Assembly (NCBI GenBank): GCA_905233685.1
Contig: CAJOEZ010000006.1
Span: 79,369-143,368 of the forward strand
Direction: 5' to 3'
Length of the DNA: 64,000 nucleotides
Origin: an uncultured Bacteroidales bacterium
GTDB lineage: Bacteria; Bacteroidota; Bacteroidia; Bacteroidales; F082
Shown here: piece after piece, positions 35,100 to 42,311 of the stretch
Position numbering within the stretch: the first letter of the stretch is position 1
How the letters are laid out: every line of letters begins with the position of its first letter
Notes under the pieces: generated by a model
Seen by the model: only the letters and a program-made list of their open reading frames with translations
Told to the model about the DNA's origin: nothing
Database searches by the model: none
Translations under genes and position numbers: made by a program

Positions 35100-36236
35100 T
35101 TATTCTTTTTCGATAGCAAACCCTTCGCAACAAGGCATGGTAAGAATATCTTTTGCCAAAGGGAAGGGCGCTGTAACTTGATAGGTGGTTTTTTGGCCTT
35201 CCAAAGGTATGGTAAACGCAACACGACCGCAAGAGTCGGTAACACATGCAATTCCATCAACTTGAATCGGGGTGTTGGCAATGGGGGTCTCTGTACGCCA
35301 ATCCCAAAGGATGAAGACGATGTCTCCGTATACTATAGGGTTGCGATACAAATCTATTGTCATGGAAGGGGCAATGGTCATGGTGGTGTCGACGTTAAGG
35401 AAGTCGCTGCAACTCACCGACATCTGTACAGGTTTGCCCCAAAACTCATGTGGTATATTGCTGAAAACAACACAAGTGTCTAATGATCGGACAGTGTCAA
35501 CGAAAGGTTTGGTTTCATGGTCAAGGCGCAAGGTCACTACTGCGTTTTTCAACGGCGGCAGGCTGTCGTTGTGTACCGAAGCCTCGTTGAGCCGCACCTC
35601 CACGTCGAATGGCTGACTCATGCGTCCAACGGCCACCAATGCGGCCACCACAGCCAAGCAGCCCACCGTCCATGCCACGGCCTTCTTGACGAGCTGCCTC
35701 CTATGCCGCTGCCAGATGGCGTCGTACTCCACGCCGAGCAGCTTCGAGATGAGCTGCACATAGGCCCGCTCTTTGTTGAGCCACGGCCAGCGGTAGATTT
35801 TCTCGTGGATGTTGGCTCCAAGGATTTCGGGCAGCCCTAATTGTTCGATGATGGGATTGAAGCACTCCGTCGCGGGGTCGCCGCTGTGGGGCTTGCCTTT
35901 CACGATGAAGAAATGGATGTTCTTGGTGCGCCCGAGGCTGTGGAAATACTCGATCTCCTTGCCCACCCATGCCGACTTGGCCGAGTTGGGCGAGCAGATG
36001 ACGATGAGGTGACGAGAGTTGCGCAGGTGCCCCTGAAGCTCTTCGTTGAGGTCGCCCGGCTGGATGTCGGTAGGGGCGAAGTACACGGGCTTCATCGGCT
36101 TGCGCTCCCATCCACGCTCGCTGCACAGCGTGGCGGGCATGCGGTAGTGCTCCAGCTTCTTTTGGAGCCGCTTGCCCCATATCGTGTCCTTCGAGCTGTA
36201 GCTGATGAAGGCGAAATGCTTGAACGGCGCTGTCAT
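35100..36236 (-). CDS. TIR-TM-ectodomain membrane protein (paralogue)
   Basis: 378 residues. The TIR domain (5-165) has KHFAFISYSSKD, FAPTDIQPGD and SAWVGKEIEYF; E94 is the candidate NADase glutamate. Basic RHRRQLVKK precedes a membrane segment (about 187-206). The C-terminal ~170 residues are beta-rich (AVVTLRLDHETKPFVDTV; ACVTDSCGRVAFTIPL) and predicted periplasmic. The TIR half is nearly identical to that of the protein at 17859-19019 while the ectodomains diverge, as expected if the outer part recognises something variable. The ATG overlaps the stop of the RyR gene by 4 bp, tying TIR and RyR production together. Confidence 0.9.
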   Translation of the reverse strand: MTAPFKHFAFISYSSKDTIWGKRLQKKLEHYRMPATLCSERGWERKPMKPVYFAPTDIQPGDLNEELQGHLRNSRHLIVICSPNSAKSAWVGKEIEYFHSLGRTKNIHFFIVKGKPHSGDPATECFNPIIEQLGLPEILGANIHEKIYRWPWLNKERAYVQLISKLLGVEYDAIWQRHRRQLVKKAVAWTVGCLAVVAALVAVGRMSQPFDVEVRLNEASVHNDSLPPLKNAVVTLRLDHETKPFVDTVRSLDTCVVFSNIPHEFWGKPVQMSVSCSDFLNVDTTMTIAPSMTIDLYRNPIVYGDIVFILWDWRTETPIANTPIQVDGIACVTDSCGRVAFTIPLEGQKTTYQVTAPFPLAKDILTMPCCEGFAIEKE

Positions 36237-37369
36237 TGTTTCTCTGTTTTTTTGAGAATCTCAGGGATGGCGAGCACCAAGAAACTGTCGTATTTCAGGT
36301 TGTAAGGATTGATGCGCCTTAGGTCGGCGTAGGAACATAGGTCGATATGGGCTGGATTGTCCCAAGGATTCGAGTCGTCCGTGAGGTTCGACTTCCATTT
36401 CTTCAGCGCTTTCCGATACTGCCGCCTGCGCTCGCTGTCGGTGAATAGCGTCTCGTCCTTATAATGCTCCTCTTCGTTCAGCGGACGGTAGCCCATGATG
36501 AGTTTCTCCACCACCCAACGTGCGTGTTCGCTCTTCGACAGGATTTCGTTGTGCATCGCCCAAAGGTCTTTCTGTTTCTTTTTTGTGCGGCAGGCTTCAA
36601 TCGCTTTTTGCTTCGGCTTGAAGCAATCGGCGCAAAAGAGGTTGGAGAGGCTCTCTTTGACGGTGTTCGGGTCGGTCCAGTCGCCTTTTTCGGTCATCTT
36701 GGTCGGTTTTGCCGACAGTTTTTTGTGTTGGTAGACGTTCAAGGCCATCGCATATCGCCTGGCGCTATGGATGTCTTCCGCCGGCAAGTTGTCGAATACG
36801 GAACCCAAATCATACATTCGGCTGGCGTATACGGCCTTGAGGGTGTCGATCTTGAAAATGTCGTCTGGATGACTCGCGTCGCAGAATCGGTTTACGTCCT
36901 CTTCCGTGAAGGTGAACTGGCAGGGCTTGTCGTATTTGTCAACGATGTGAAGCTCAAGGTCTACGCCGACGAGGGGGATGTCCGGCGCTGCACTTTCACC
37001 ACGGATGAAATCCTTGCCGTAGACGGGCAGGTTGTAGAGGTATTCCTCTTTTTTGAGTTCTTCCTTGATGGACGGACGGGTGGTTACAAGGGTGATTTCC
37101 GTCCGGTTCTTCTTGTCGTCGGTCTCGGCTTCCTCGTCGTAATTGACGTAGTGGGCCGAAAGGGCCACCTGCCTGACGACGGAGAGCATCAGGGGCGTGT
37201 CGCCTTTGACCACCACGTGCAGGTGTCCGGCTTCGTTGGGTTTGAAAACGACGTTCTCGAGTCGGTCCAAGACGTAGGCGCGGGCCTTGTACCAGTTGTC
37301 GACGGTCTCCTTCGGGAAGGGGCTGCCATCTTTTTTCCTCAAATACTCAAACGGTTGTTCTTTATCCAT
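36233..37369 (-). CDS. Rossmann-like and RyR domain protein (second)
   Basis: 378 residues from the Met of MDKEQPFEYL. An upstream in-frame Met exists, but GGAGG lies at a good Shine-Dalgarno distance before the chosen ATG, unusual for this phylum. The N-terminal region HLHVVVKGDTPLMLSVVRQVALSAHYVN...RTEITLVT parallels the Rossmann part of the other RyR protein but lacks the glycine-rich loop. The C-terminus is a RyR domain: LSKSEHARWVVEKLIMGYRPL, then HIDLCSYADL. A CADC segment in the linker could be metal-binding. It overlaps the MscS gene by 8 bp and the TIR gene by 4 bp, so channel, RyR and TIR proteins are translationally linked. Confidence 0.82.
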   Translation of the reverse strand: MDKEQPFEYLRKKDGSPFPKETVDNWYKARAYVLDRLENVVFKPNEAGHLHVVVKGDTPLMLSVVRQVALSAHYVNYDEEAETDDKKNRTEITLVTTRPSIKEELKKEEYLYNLPVYGKDFIRGESAAPDIPLVGVDLELHIVDKYDKPCQFTFTEEDVNRFCDASHPDDIFKIDTLKAVYASRMYDLGSVFDNLPAEDIHSARRYAMALNVYQHKKLSAKPTKMTEKGDWTDPNTVKESLSNLFCADCFKPKQKAIEACRTKKKQKDLWAMHNEILSKSEHARWVVEKLIMGYRPLNEEEHYKDETLFTDSERRRQYRKALKKWKSNLTDDSNPWDNPAHIDLCSYADLRRINPYNLKYDSFLVLAIPEILKKTEKQ

Positions 37370-38495
37370 GATGTGCCTCCTTTCCATAGGTTGCTGGTGT
37401 TTCTGTGAGATGGACGTTCTTGTTGCGGGCGTCGTAGGCCGACGGGCTTTGGTAGAGGCGCAACCCGAACCATTCCAACGATTCGATGACGTGCTCCATG
37501 ATTTGCGACTGTTCCCATTCGAAGGCCGCTAAGCTGTCGCAGATGATGAAGGCATAAATTTGAAGCGGCAAGCCTTCTTTGCTTTGCTCCCTCCAGCGCA
37601 CGATGAGTCGCGGGAGCTGTGAGACGCGTGGGTGGTTCATCAGCCAATGGAACAGATACAGGCGGTACACCTGCGAGTTAAGCATGCCTTCCCCGATGTC
37701 GTTTTCCGACAGATGTAGCTTGATTCCGTGGGCTTGTTCGACGGCTTCGATGTCTTCCTTGGTGAAGAGGCGGAACCGGCTCGTGTCGAAGATAAAGGTG
37801 TTGAGCATCTGTCGGCCATAGGTCTTCCCCTCCGACATTTTCTGAAGGTTGATGAAGTGGTCTTCTTGCAGGGCGCTGATGGGTAGGGTCGACGTGGTGG
37901 TGTCCCAGTTGTAAACGGTCACGGTGGTGAGCGAGATTCTTTTCACTTCGCCGTCCACATTGTATTTGGGCACTTGAATCCAATCGTCGATGGCCAATAG
38001 ATGATGGTGCCGTAGATGGATAAACGCCACCGCTCCTTTGACCCTGTCCTGAAAAATCCAAGCCAACAAGCCTCCAATGATGGCGAATGGAATGTCGTTC
38101 TTGCTTTCTTTTTGTATGTGGAAAATCAGTATCGTTCCGATGATCCAAAGGCCGATGGCCACAAGGATGAGCAACTGGAATCTCGTGATGCCTAACTCGT
38201 CCTTTCGCAGGCTGCAGATGTCGGTCAAGGTGTTGCACACGCCGAAAACGAGGGCGAGCAGAAGCGTCTGGAAGGCGAACCAATACCAAGAGCTTCCTAT
38301 GGCTTTCGAAACAAAATCATGCAGTTTTGGTAGGGATTCACATGTCTGCTGGTCTCGAAACGACATCGCCCAAAGGGTTAGCATGGCAAGAATCAGCAGC
38401 AGCGTGACGATCCGCCACCATCTTTTTGCCATCGCTCCCAAAATCTGCGTCAACCGACAATCGGAGGACAACCATCTTTTGCTTAATTTATTCAT
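37362..38495 (-). CDS. MscS-family mechanosensitive-type channel
   Basis: 377 residues. Membrane segments lie at about 28-46, 70-90, 105-125 and 135-150. The MscS pore-helix/beta-domain junction is visible as IIGGLLAWIFQDRVKGAVAFIHL, IDDWIQVPKYNVDGEVKRISLTTVTVYNWDTTTSTLPISAL, followed by a C-terminal cytosolic alpha/beta domain. Length and the RFRLFTKEDIEAVE insert resemble the YbdG-like (miniconductance) subgroup. The family opens with membrane tension or ligand. Its coupling to RyR and TIR genes suggests that it could be a gated effector here rather than only an osmotic valve, which is inference. Confidence 0.88.
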   Translation of the reverse strand: MNKLSKRWLSSDCRLTQILGAMAKRWWRIVTLLLILAMLTLWAMSFRDQQTCESLPKLHDFVSKAIGSSWYWFAFQTLLLALVFGVCNTLTDICSLRKDELGITRFQLLILVAIGLWIIGTILIFHIQKESKNDIPFAIIGGLLAWIFQDRVKGAVAFIHLRHHHLLAIDDWIQVPKYNVDGEVKRISLTTVTVYNWDTTTSTLPISALQEDHFINLQKMSEGKTYGRQMLNTFIFDTSRFRLFTKEDIEAVEQAHGIKLHLSENDIGEGMLNSQVYRLYLFHWLMNHPRVSQLPRLIVRWREQSKEGLPLQIYAFIICDSLAAFEWEQSQIMEHVIESLEWFGLRLYQSPSAYDARNKNVHLTETPATYGKEAHHG

Positions 38496-38560
38496 TTGTT
38501 CGTTGTGTTATAGTGTTTGTGTTCACTTTTCCATTCTCCATCCCGGCTTGACGGCGGCTT

Positions 38561-39814
38561 TCAATTACCTAAAGCTTGGTCGATTTCCTCTCCTTTTTGA
38601 ATAAGCTCGTCAATCTGTTCTTGCATGGCGTCCAACTCCGCGTCCTCAATTTCTATTATCCGTTGCTGTTTTTTAATCTCTTGGCTCGCTTTCTCCGCCG
38701 CCATGTTGGTCAATCGCTCATATTCTTTGTCCGAAAGCCCAAGCCCTGTTTGCGGCATATTGGTCCATTCGGGAGACAGTTGGTAGAATCTCTCATGGGT
38801 GCTCTCTGGAAGATGTGTGAGCGTCGAGAGGTACTGGTAGTAATACATCTCCACACTGGCGCGGTTGACGGCTCTGTTTACCTTTGCATTATTGACCACA
38901 GGAAGGCTGTAATTCCCTTCCTCAATCACCTCGCGATAATAATTGAAGGAGTTGTTCAATTCTTCAAAGCAGCTTTCGGTATACATGTCAAACAGCAGGA
39001 GGTCGAGGGCTGGAACGCCATGAAGCGCGAAAATGGGCAGGTGGAACTTCGATACTTCTATCTTGTTCTGCTGCATGGTTTTCAGCAAGGTGTTCGATTC
39101 CTTCTCCAACTTGGTCAATACCTTCAGGAACGTGGCGATAGCATCTTGCTGCCCTTCCTCATCAACGGCTTCCTTATAGTCGACAAGGTATTGTTCCCAT
39201 TCTTGGTAGCCTTGCTGGTCGATTTCGTCAAACTCACGCATCTCTTCGGTGCGCAGCAGGAGGCTGTCGGCCAGTTTTTGGGCTACCGGCTTGTAGGTGA
39301 TATAACCTATGAGCAGGATGACGGCGATGACAGCAGCGGCGATACACAAACCTTTGACCCATCGTTTTCTTTTGCGGAAATACGCCTGACTTTTCAGGTA
39401 TCCTTGCAACTTTTGGATTTGCATGTCGAAATAGACGTCAGGCATAGGGGCCAGCGACTGGTATAGGCACAGTTCCTCCATGCCTTCGGGCATCGGGTCG
39501 GGCCACTCGAAGCCCGCCAGCATGATGGGGATGATGTTTTTGTCGTTCTCCATGGCGCACATCACCTCACGACGTACCCAGTCGTCCGGGTTCACACAAC
39601 GGTCGAGGGCACCGGGCGGCAACACCACAATGAAGTCCTTGCAGTTTTTGATCACCGCAAGCAGCTGTTCGTTAAACTTTCCCGAATTGAGGGCTTCTAC
39701 ATCGATGAACACACGATAACCCAAGGCTTTCAATCTCGTGCTGATGAGGTTCGCTTGGTTGAAACTCTCGCGTCTGTAGCTAATGAAAATGTCGTATTCT
39801 GTTCTTTTGCCCAT
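38561..39814 (-). CDS. TIR-TM-coiled-coil membrane protein
   Basis: 417 residues, first gene of the cluster. The TIR domain (5-140) has YDIFISYRRE, GYRVFIDVEALNSGKF and DDWVRREVMCAM with E83 as candidate catalytic Glu; it is more like toll_2-type TIRs than the two TIR paralogues. Basic RKRKRWVK precedes a membrane segment (155-173). The periplasmic portion (~240 residues) is helical and ends in a coiled coil (EIKKQQRIIEIEDAELDAMQEQ). The helical ectodomain has no visible relation to the beta ectodomains of the other TIR proteins. A 65-bp gap separates it from the MscS gene. Confidence 0.9.
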   Translation of the reverse strand: MGKRTEYDIFISYRRESFNQANLISTRLKALGYRVFIDVEALNSGKFNEQLLAVIKNCKDFIVVLPPGALDRCVNPDDWVRREVMCAMENDKNIIPIMLAGFEWPDPMPEGMEELCLYQSLAPMPDVYFDMQIQKLQGYLKSQAYFRKRKRWVKGLCIAAAVIAVILLIGYITYKPVAQKLADSLLLRTEEMREFDEIDQQGYQEWEQYLVDYKEAVDEEGQQDAIATFLKVLTKLEKESNTLLKTMQQNKIEVSKFHLPIFALHGVPALDLLLFDMYTESCFEELNNSFNYYREVIEEGNYSLPVVNNAKVNRAVNRASVEMYYYQYLSTLTHLPESTHERFYQLSPEWTNMPQTGLGLSDKEYERLTNMAAEKASQEIKKQQRIIEIEDAELDAMQEQIDELIQKGEEIDQALGN

Positions 39815-39941
39815 AGGTGTTTCCCTTTATTCTGGCACTCTAAAAGTCTGCTCTTCCAACATCGGCATCCTTGTTTGTTAAGTGCCATTGTTTCAATGTT
39901 TTATTGTTAAATTCTTTCGATTTGACCAATGTTTATTGCGG

Positions 39942-39949
39942 CAAATTTA
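39942..39949 (-). promoter_or_regulatory. -7 promoter of the 30 kb signalling cluster
   Basis: Reverse-strand TAAATTTG matches TAnnTTTG. A TTTCG about 25 bp upstream is a weak -33 candidate. Transcription from here would give a leader of roughly 125 nt before the first TIR gene, long enough for post-transcriptional control. It is divergent from the promoter at 39994-40001. Confidence 0.45.
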
Positions 39950-39993
39950 TGAAAAATCCATTGCGGATACGAAACACCTTCCAAACTTTTTCC

Positions 39994-40001
39994 TATTTTT
40001 G
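39994..40001 (+). promoter_or_regulatory. -7 promoter of the DUF5606 gene
   Basis: TATTTTTG followed by CAG, 29 bp before the ATG at 40030; matches TAnnTTTG. Confidence 0.6.
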
Positions 40002-40029
40002 CAGCCGTTTTTGAAAAAAAGATTGAACT

Positions 40030-40470
40030 ATGGACTTGAGTAAAATTGTTTCGATATCAGGCAAACCGGGGCTGTATCAGGTTAAGTCCCAAGCCGTTGG
40101 AAGAATTATCGTTGAATCTGTCGTCGACGGCAAGTGCATCCCTGCCTTCGCTCGCGACCGCATGAGCTCGCTGGAGGAAATCTCCATCTTCTCCACCGAC
40201 GAAGACCGTCCGCTGAAGGATGTCTTCAAGATGATCAACGAGAAGATGGGCGACAAGGTCGACTTCGACTACAAGAAGGCCTCTGCCGACGAGCTGCGCG
40301 AGAAGTTCGCCTTCGTCATGCCCGACTACGACGAAGACGCGGTCTATCCTTCCGATATGAAGAAGGTCTTCGCTTGGTATCAGATGCTGATGGACAAGGG
40401 CTTGCTCGACTTCACCGAGGAGCCTGTGGCCGAGACGCAACCCGAAGAACCCGCCGAGAAAGCGGAATGA
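40030..40470 (+). CDS. DUF5606 family protein
   Basis: 146 residues. The start MDLSKIVSISGKPGLYQV and the following GRIIVESVVDGKCIPAFARDRMSSLEEISIFS are typical of DUF5606, a small cytosolic family confined largely to Bacteroidota. The middle is helical (KVDFDYKKASADELREKFAF) and the C-terminal ~20 residues are a Pro/Glu-rich tail. The function is not known. It is transcribed alone: its own promoter lies upstream and a terminator hairpin follows at 40491. Confidence 0.88.
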   Translation: MDLSKIVSISGKPGLYQVKSQAVGRIIVESVVDGKCIPAFARDRMSSLEEISIFSTDEDRPLKDVFKMINEKMGDKVDFDYKKASADELREKFAFVMPDYDEDAVYPSDMKKVFAWYQMLMDKGLLDFTEEPVAETQPEEPAEKAE

Positions 40471-40490
40471 CGCTTTGAAACGACACAATG

Positions 40491-40513
40491 AAGCTGCTGC
40501 GGCAGCTTTTTTT
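40491..40513 (+). terminator. Intrinsic terminator after the DUF5606 gene
   Basis: Stem aagctgc (40491-40497) / gcagctt (40502-40508) with a 4-nt loop and a run of T to 40513. The next promoter's -7 element TATCTTTG (40515-40522) begins immediately after. Confidence 0.8.
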
Positions 40514-40514
40514 G

Positions 40515-40522
40515 TATCTTTG
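40515..40522 (+). promoter_or_regulatory. -7 promoter of pyrK-pyrD
   Basis: TATCTTTG, 20 bp before the pyrK ATG and abutting the preceding terminator. Confidence 0.6.
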
Positions 40523-40542
40523 CCTCGCCAAAACGATAGATT

Positions 40543-41307
40543 ATGACCAAACAAATCACAGACTTTCAGCTCGTTGCGAAGCAGGACTTCGGCAAGTCGG
40601 TGCTGCTGCAACTGCGCTCCGAAACGCCTTTGCCCGACATCCAGCCCGGACAGTTCGCGCAAGTGCGTGTCGACGGCTCGCCGACCACCTATCTCCGCCG
40701 TCCCATCTCCATCCATAATGTTGATTTTCAGCAAAATGAAATCACGCTTTTGGTGCAAAAGGTGGGCGAGGGGACGCGACATCTCGCCGCCTCCAACGTG
40801 GGCGACCTCGTTAATATGGTGCTGCCCTTGGGCAACGGCTTCACGCTCCCCGAAAAAGGCGAAAACGCCCTGCTCGTCGGAGGCGGCATCGGCATCGCGC
40901 CGCTGTATTACTTTGCCAAAGTGCTGAACGACAAGGGCGTAAAACCGACTTTGCTCTTGGGTGGGAAAACGGAAACCGACTTGCTCCGTTTGGCGGATTA
41001 CCAACAACTTGGCGCGACCTTCGTGACCACCGAAGACGGCTCTTTGGGCGAGAAAGGTATCGTGACAATGCACTCTGTCTGCCAACAGCGGCAGTTCGAC
41101 AAAATCTATGTCTGCGGCCCCAAGCGGATGATGAAGGCCGTGGCGAAATTGGCTGCCGAAAGGGGCGTTTGGTGTGAGGTCTCGCTCGAAAACCTGATGG
41201 CCTGCGGCCTCGGGGCCTGCCTTTGCTGCGTGGAGGACACCGTCGACGGCAATGTCTGTGTTTGTAAGGAAGGACCGGTATTTAACACAAGGAGGTTGAA
41301 ATGGTGA
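40543..41307 (+). CDS. pyrK: Dihydroorotate dehydrogenase electron-transfer subunit
   Basis: 254 residues. It has the FAD-binding [10 protein letters not shown] motif (about 49-58), the NAD-binding segment [20 protein letters not shown], and a C-terminal [2Fe-2S] cysteine cluster ([14 protein letters not shown]...[11 protein letters not shown]). This subunit passes electrons from the class 1B dihydroorotate dehydrogenase to NAD+ in pyrimidine synthesis. It overlaps pyrD by 7 bp, the classic PyrK-PyrD arrangement. Confidence 0.96.
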   Translation: MTKQITDFQLVAKQDFGKSVLLQLRSETPLPDIQPGQFAQVRVDGSPTTYLRRPISIHNVDFQQNEITLLVQKVGEGTRHLAASNVGDLVNMVLPLGNGFTLPEKGENALLVGGGIGIAPLYYFAKVLNDKGVKPTLLLGGKTETDLLRLADYQQLGATFVTTEDGSLGEKGIVTMHSVCQQRQFDKIYVCGPKRMMKAVAKLAAERGVWCEVSLENLMACGLGACLCCVEDTVDGNVCVCKEGPVFNTRRLKW

Positions 41308-42215
41308 ACATGACGATTGATTTGGGTCGCGGCTTGGTGCTGCGCAACCCTGTGATGACGGCCTCGGGCACGTTTGGCTACGGCGAGGAGTACGCCGATT
41401 TCGTCGATTTGTCGCGACTTGGCGGCATCATCGTGAAAGGCACGACCCTCCATCCGCGCGAGGGCAATCCTTATCCGCGCATGGCCGAAACGCCTTCGGG
41501 GATGCTGAACTGCGTCGGACTGCAAAACAAAGGCGTACAATACTTTATCGACACGATATATCCGCGCATCAAGGGCTTCGACACGAATGTGCTGCTCAAC
41601 CTTTCAGGCTCCACTTTGGAGGATTACGTGAAGGGTGCAGAGATGGTGGATGCTTTGGACAAGATTCCCGCCATTGAGCTGAATGTGTCATGTCCAAACG
41701 TGAAACAAGGCGGCATGGCTTTCGGCGTGACTTGTGCAGGTATTTCTCAGGTTGTTTCGGAAGTTAGGAAAGTGTATCATAAACACTTGATGGTCAAGCT
41801 GTCGCCGAATGTGACCAACATTGCTGAAATCGCTTTGGCAGCCGAGGCCTCTGGTGCTGATTCGGTTTCGCTTATCAACACTTTGATGGGCATGGCCATT
41901 GACGCGGAGAAACGCAAGCCGAAACTTTCCGTGATAACAGGCGGATTGTCAGGGGCTTGCGTAAAACCTGTGGCTTTGCGCATGGTATGGCAAGTGGCCA
42001 AGGCGGTGAAGATTCCCGTAGTGGGTTTGGGCGGCATTTCCAACGCCACTGATGCCGTGGAGTTCTTGCTCGCCGGTGCCTCCGCCATCGAAATCGGGAC
42101 GGCCAATTTTATTAACCCAGCGGTTTCGGTGAAGGTCGCTGAGGGAATTAAAGACTATAGCGAACGGCATGGTTTTGAGCGCGTTGCTGATTTGACAGGT
42201 GTTTTGGAGTGTTAG
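41301..42215 (+). CDS. pyrD: Dihydroorotate dehydrogenase, class 1B catalytic subunit
   Basis: 304 residues forming an FMN TIM barrel that oxidises dihydroorotate to orotate. Motifs: [26 protein letters not shown], the active-site cysteine in [13 protein letters not shown] (class 1 type), and the FMN phosphate site [28 protein letters not shown]. Pairing with pyrK identifies the NAD-linked 1B form. Cytosolic. Confidence 0.96.
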   Translation: MVNMTIDLGRGLVLRNPVMTASGTFGYGEEYADFVDLSRLGGIIVKGTTLHPREGNPYPRMAETPSGMLNCVGLQNKGVQYFIDTIYPRIKGFDTNVLLNLSGSTLEDYVKGAEMVDALDKIPAIELNVSCPNVKQGGMAFGVTCAGISQVVSEVRKVYHKHLMVKLSPNVTNIAEIALAAEASGADSVSLINTLMGMAIDAEKRKPKLSVITGGLSGACVKPVALRMVWQVAKAVKIPVVGLGGISNATDAVEFLLAGASAIEIGTANFINPAVSVKVAEGIKDYSERHGFERVADLTGVLEC

Positions 42216-42280
42216 AATAATACTGTTGATTGAAATTTTTTTTCTCCATTTATTAAATTTTGGGCAAAAAGTTACTATAA

Positions 42281-42309
42281 GTATCCTAAACCACTAAACT
42301 TAAGGATAC
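42281..42309 (+). promoter_or_regulatory. Hairpin over the start of the AAA ATPase gene
   Basis: Inverted repeat gtatcct (42281-42287) / aggatac (42303-42309) ends two bases before the ATG at 42312. It could mask the initiation region or be an operator. A variant of the island's shared promoter (AAATTTTGGGCAAAAAGTTAC then TATAA) lies just upstream at 42255-42280. Confidence 0.4.
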
Positions 42310-42311
42310 CT

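Noticed and set aside
36464..37408. Long plus-strand open frame opposite the RyR gene
   Set aside because: It has no family pattern or promoter and is antisense to a well-supported gene with overlapping neighbours.
38576..39466. Plus-strand open frame opposite the first TIR gene
   Set aside because: Shadow frame; the minus strand carries TIR motifs and a coherent membrane layout.
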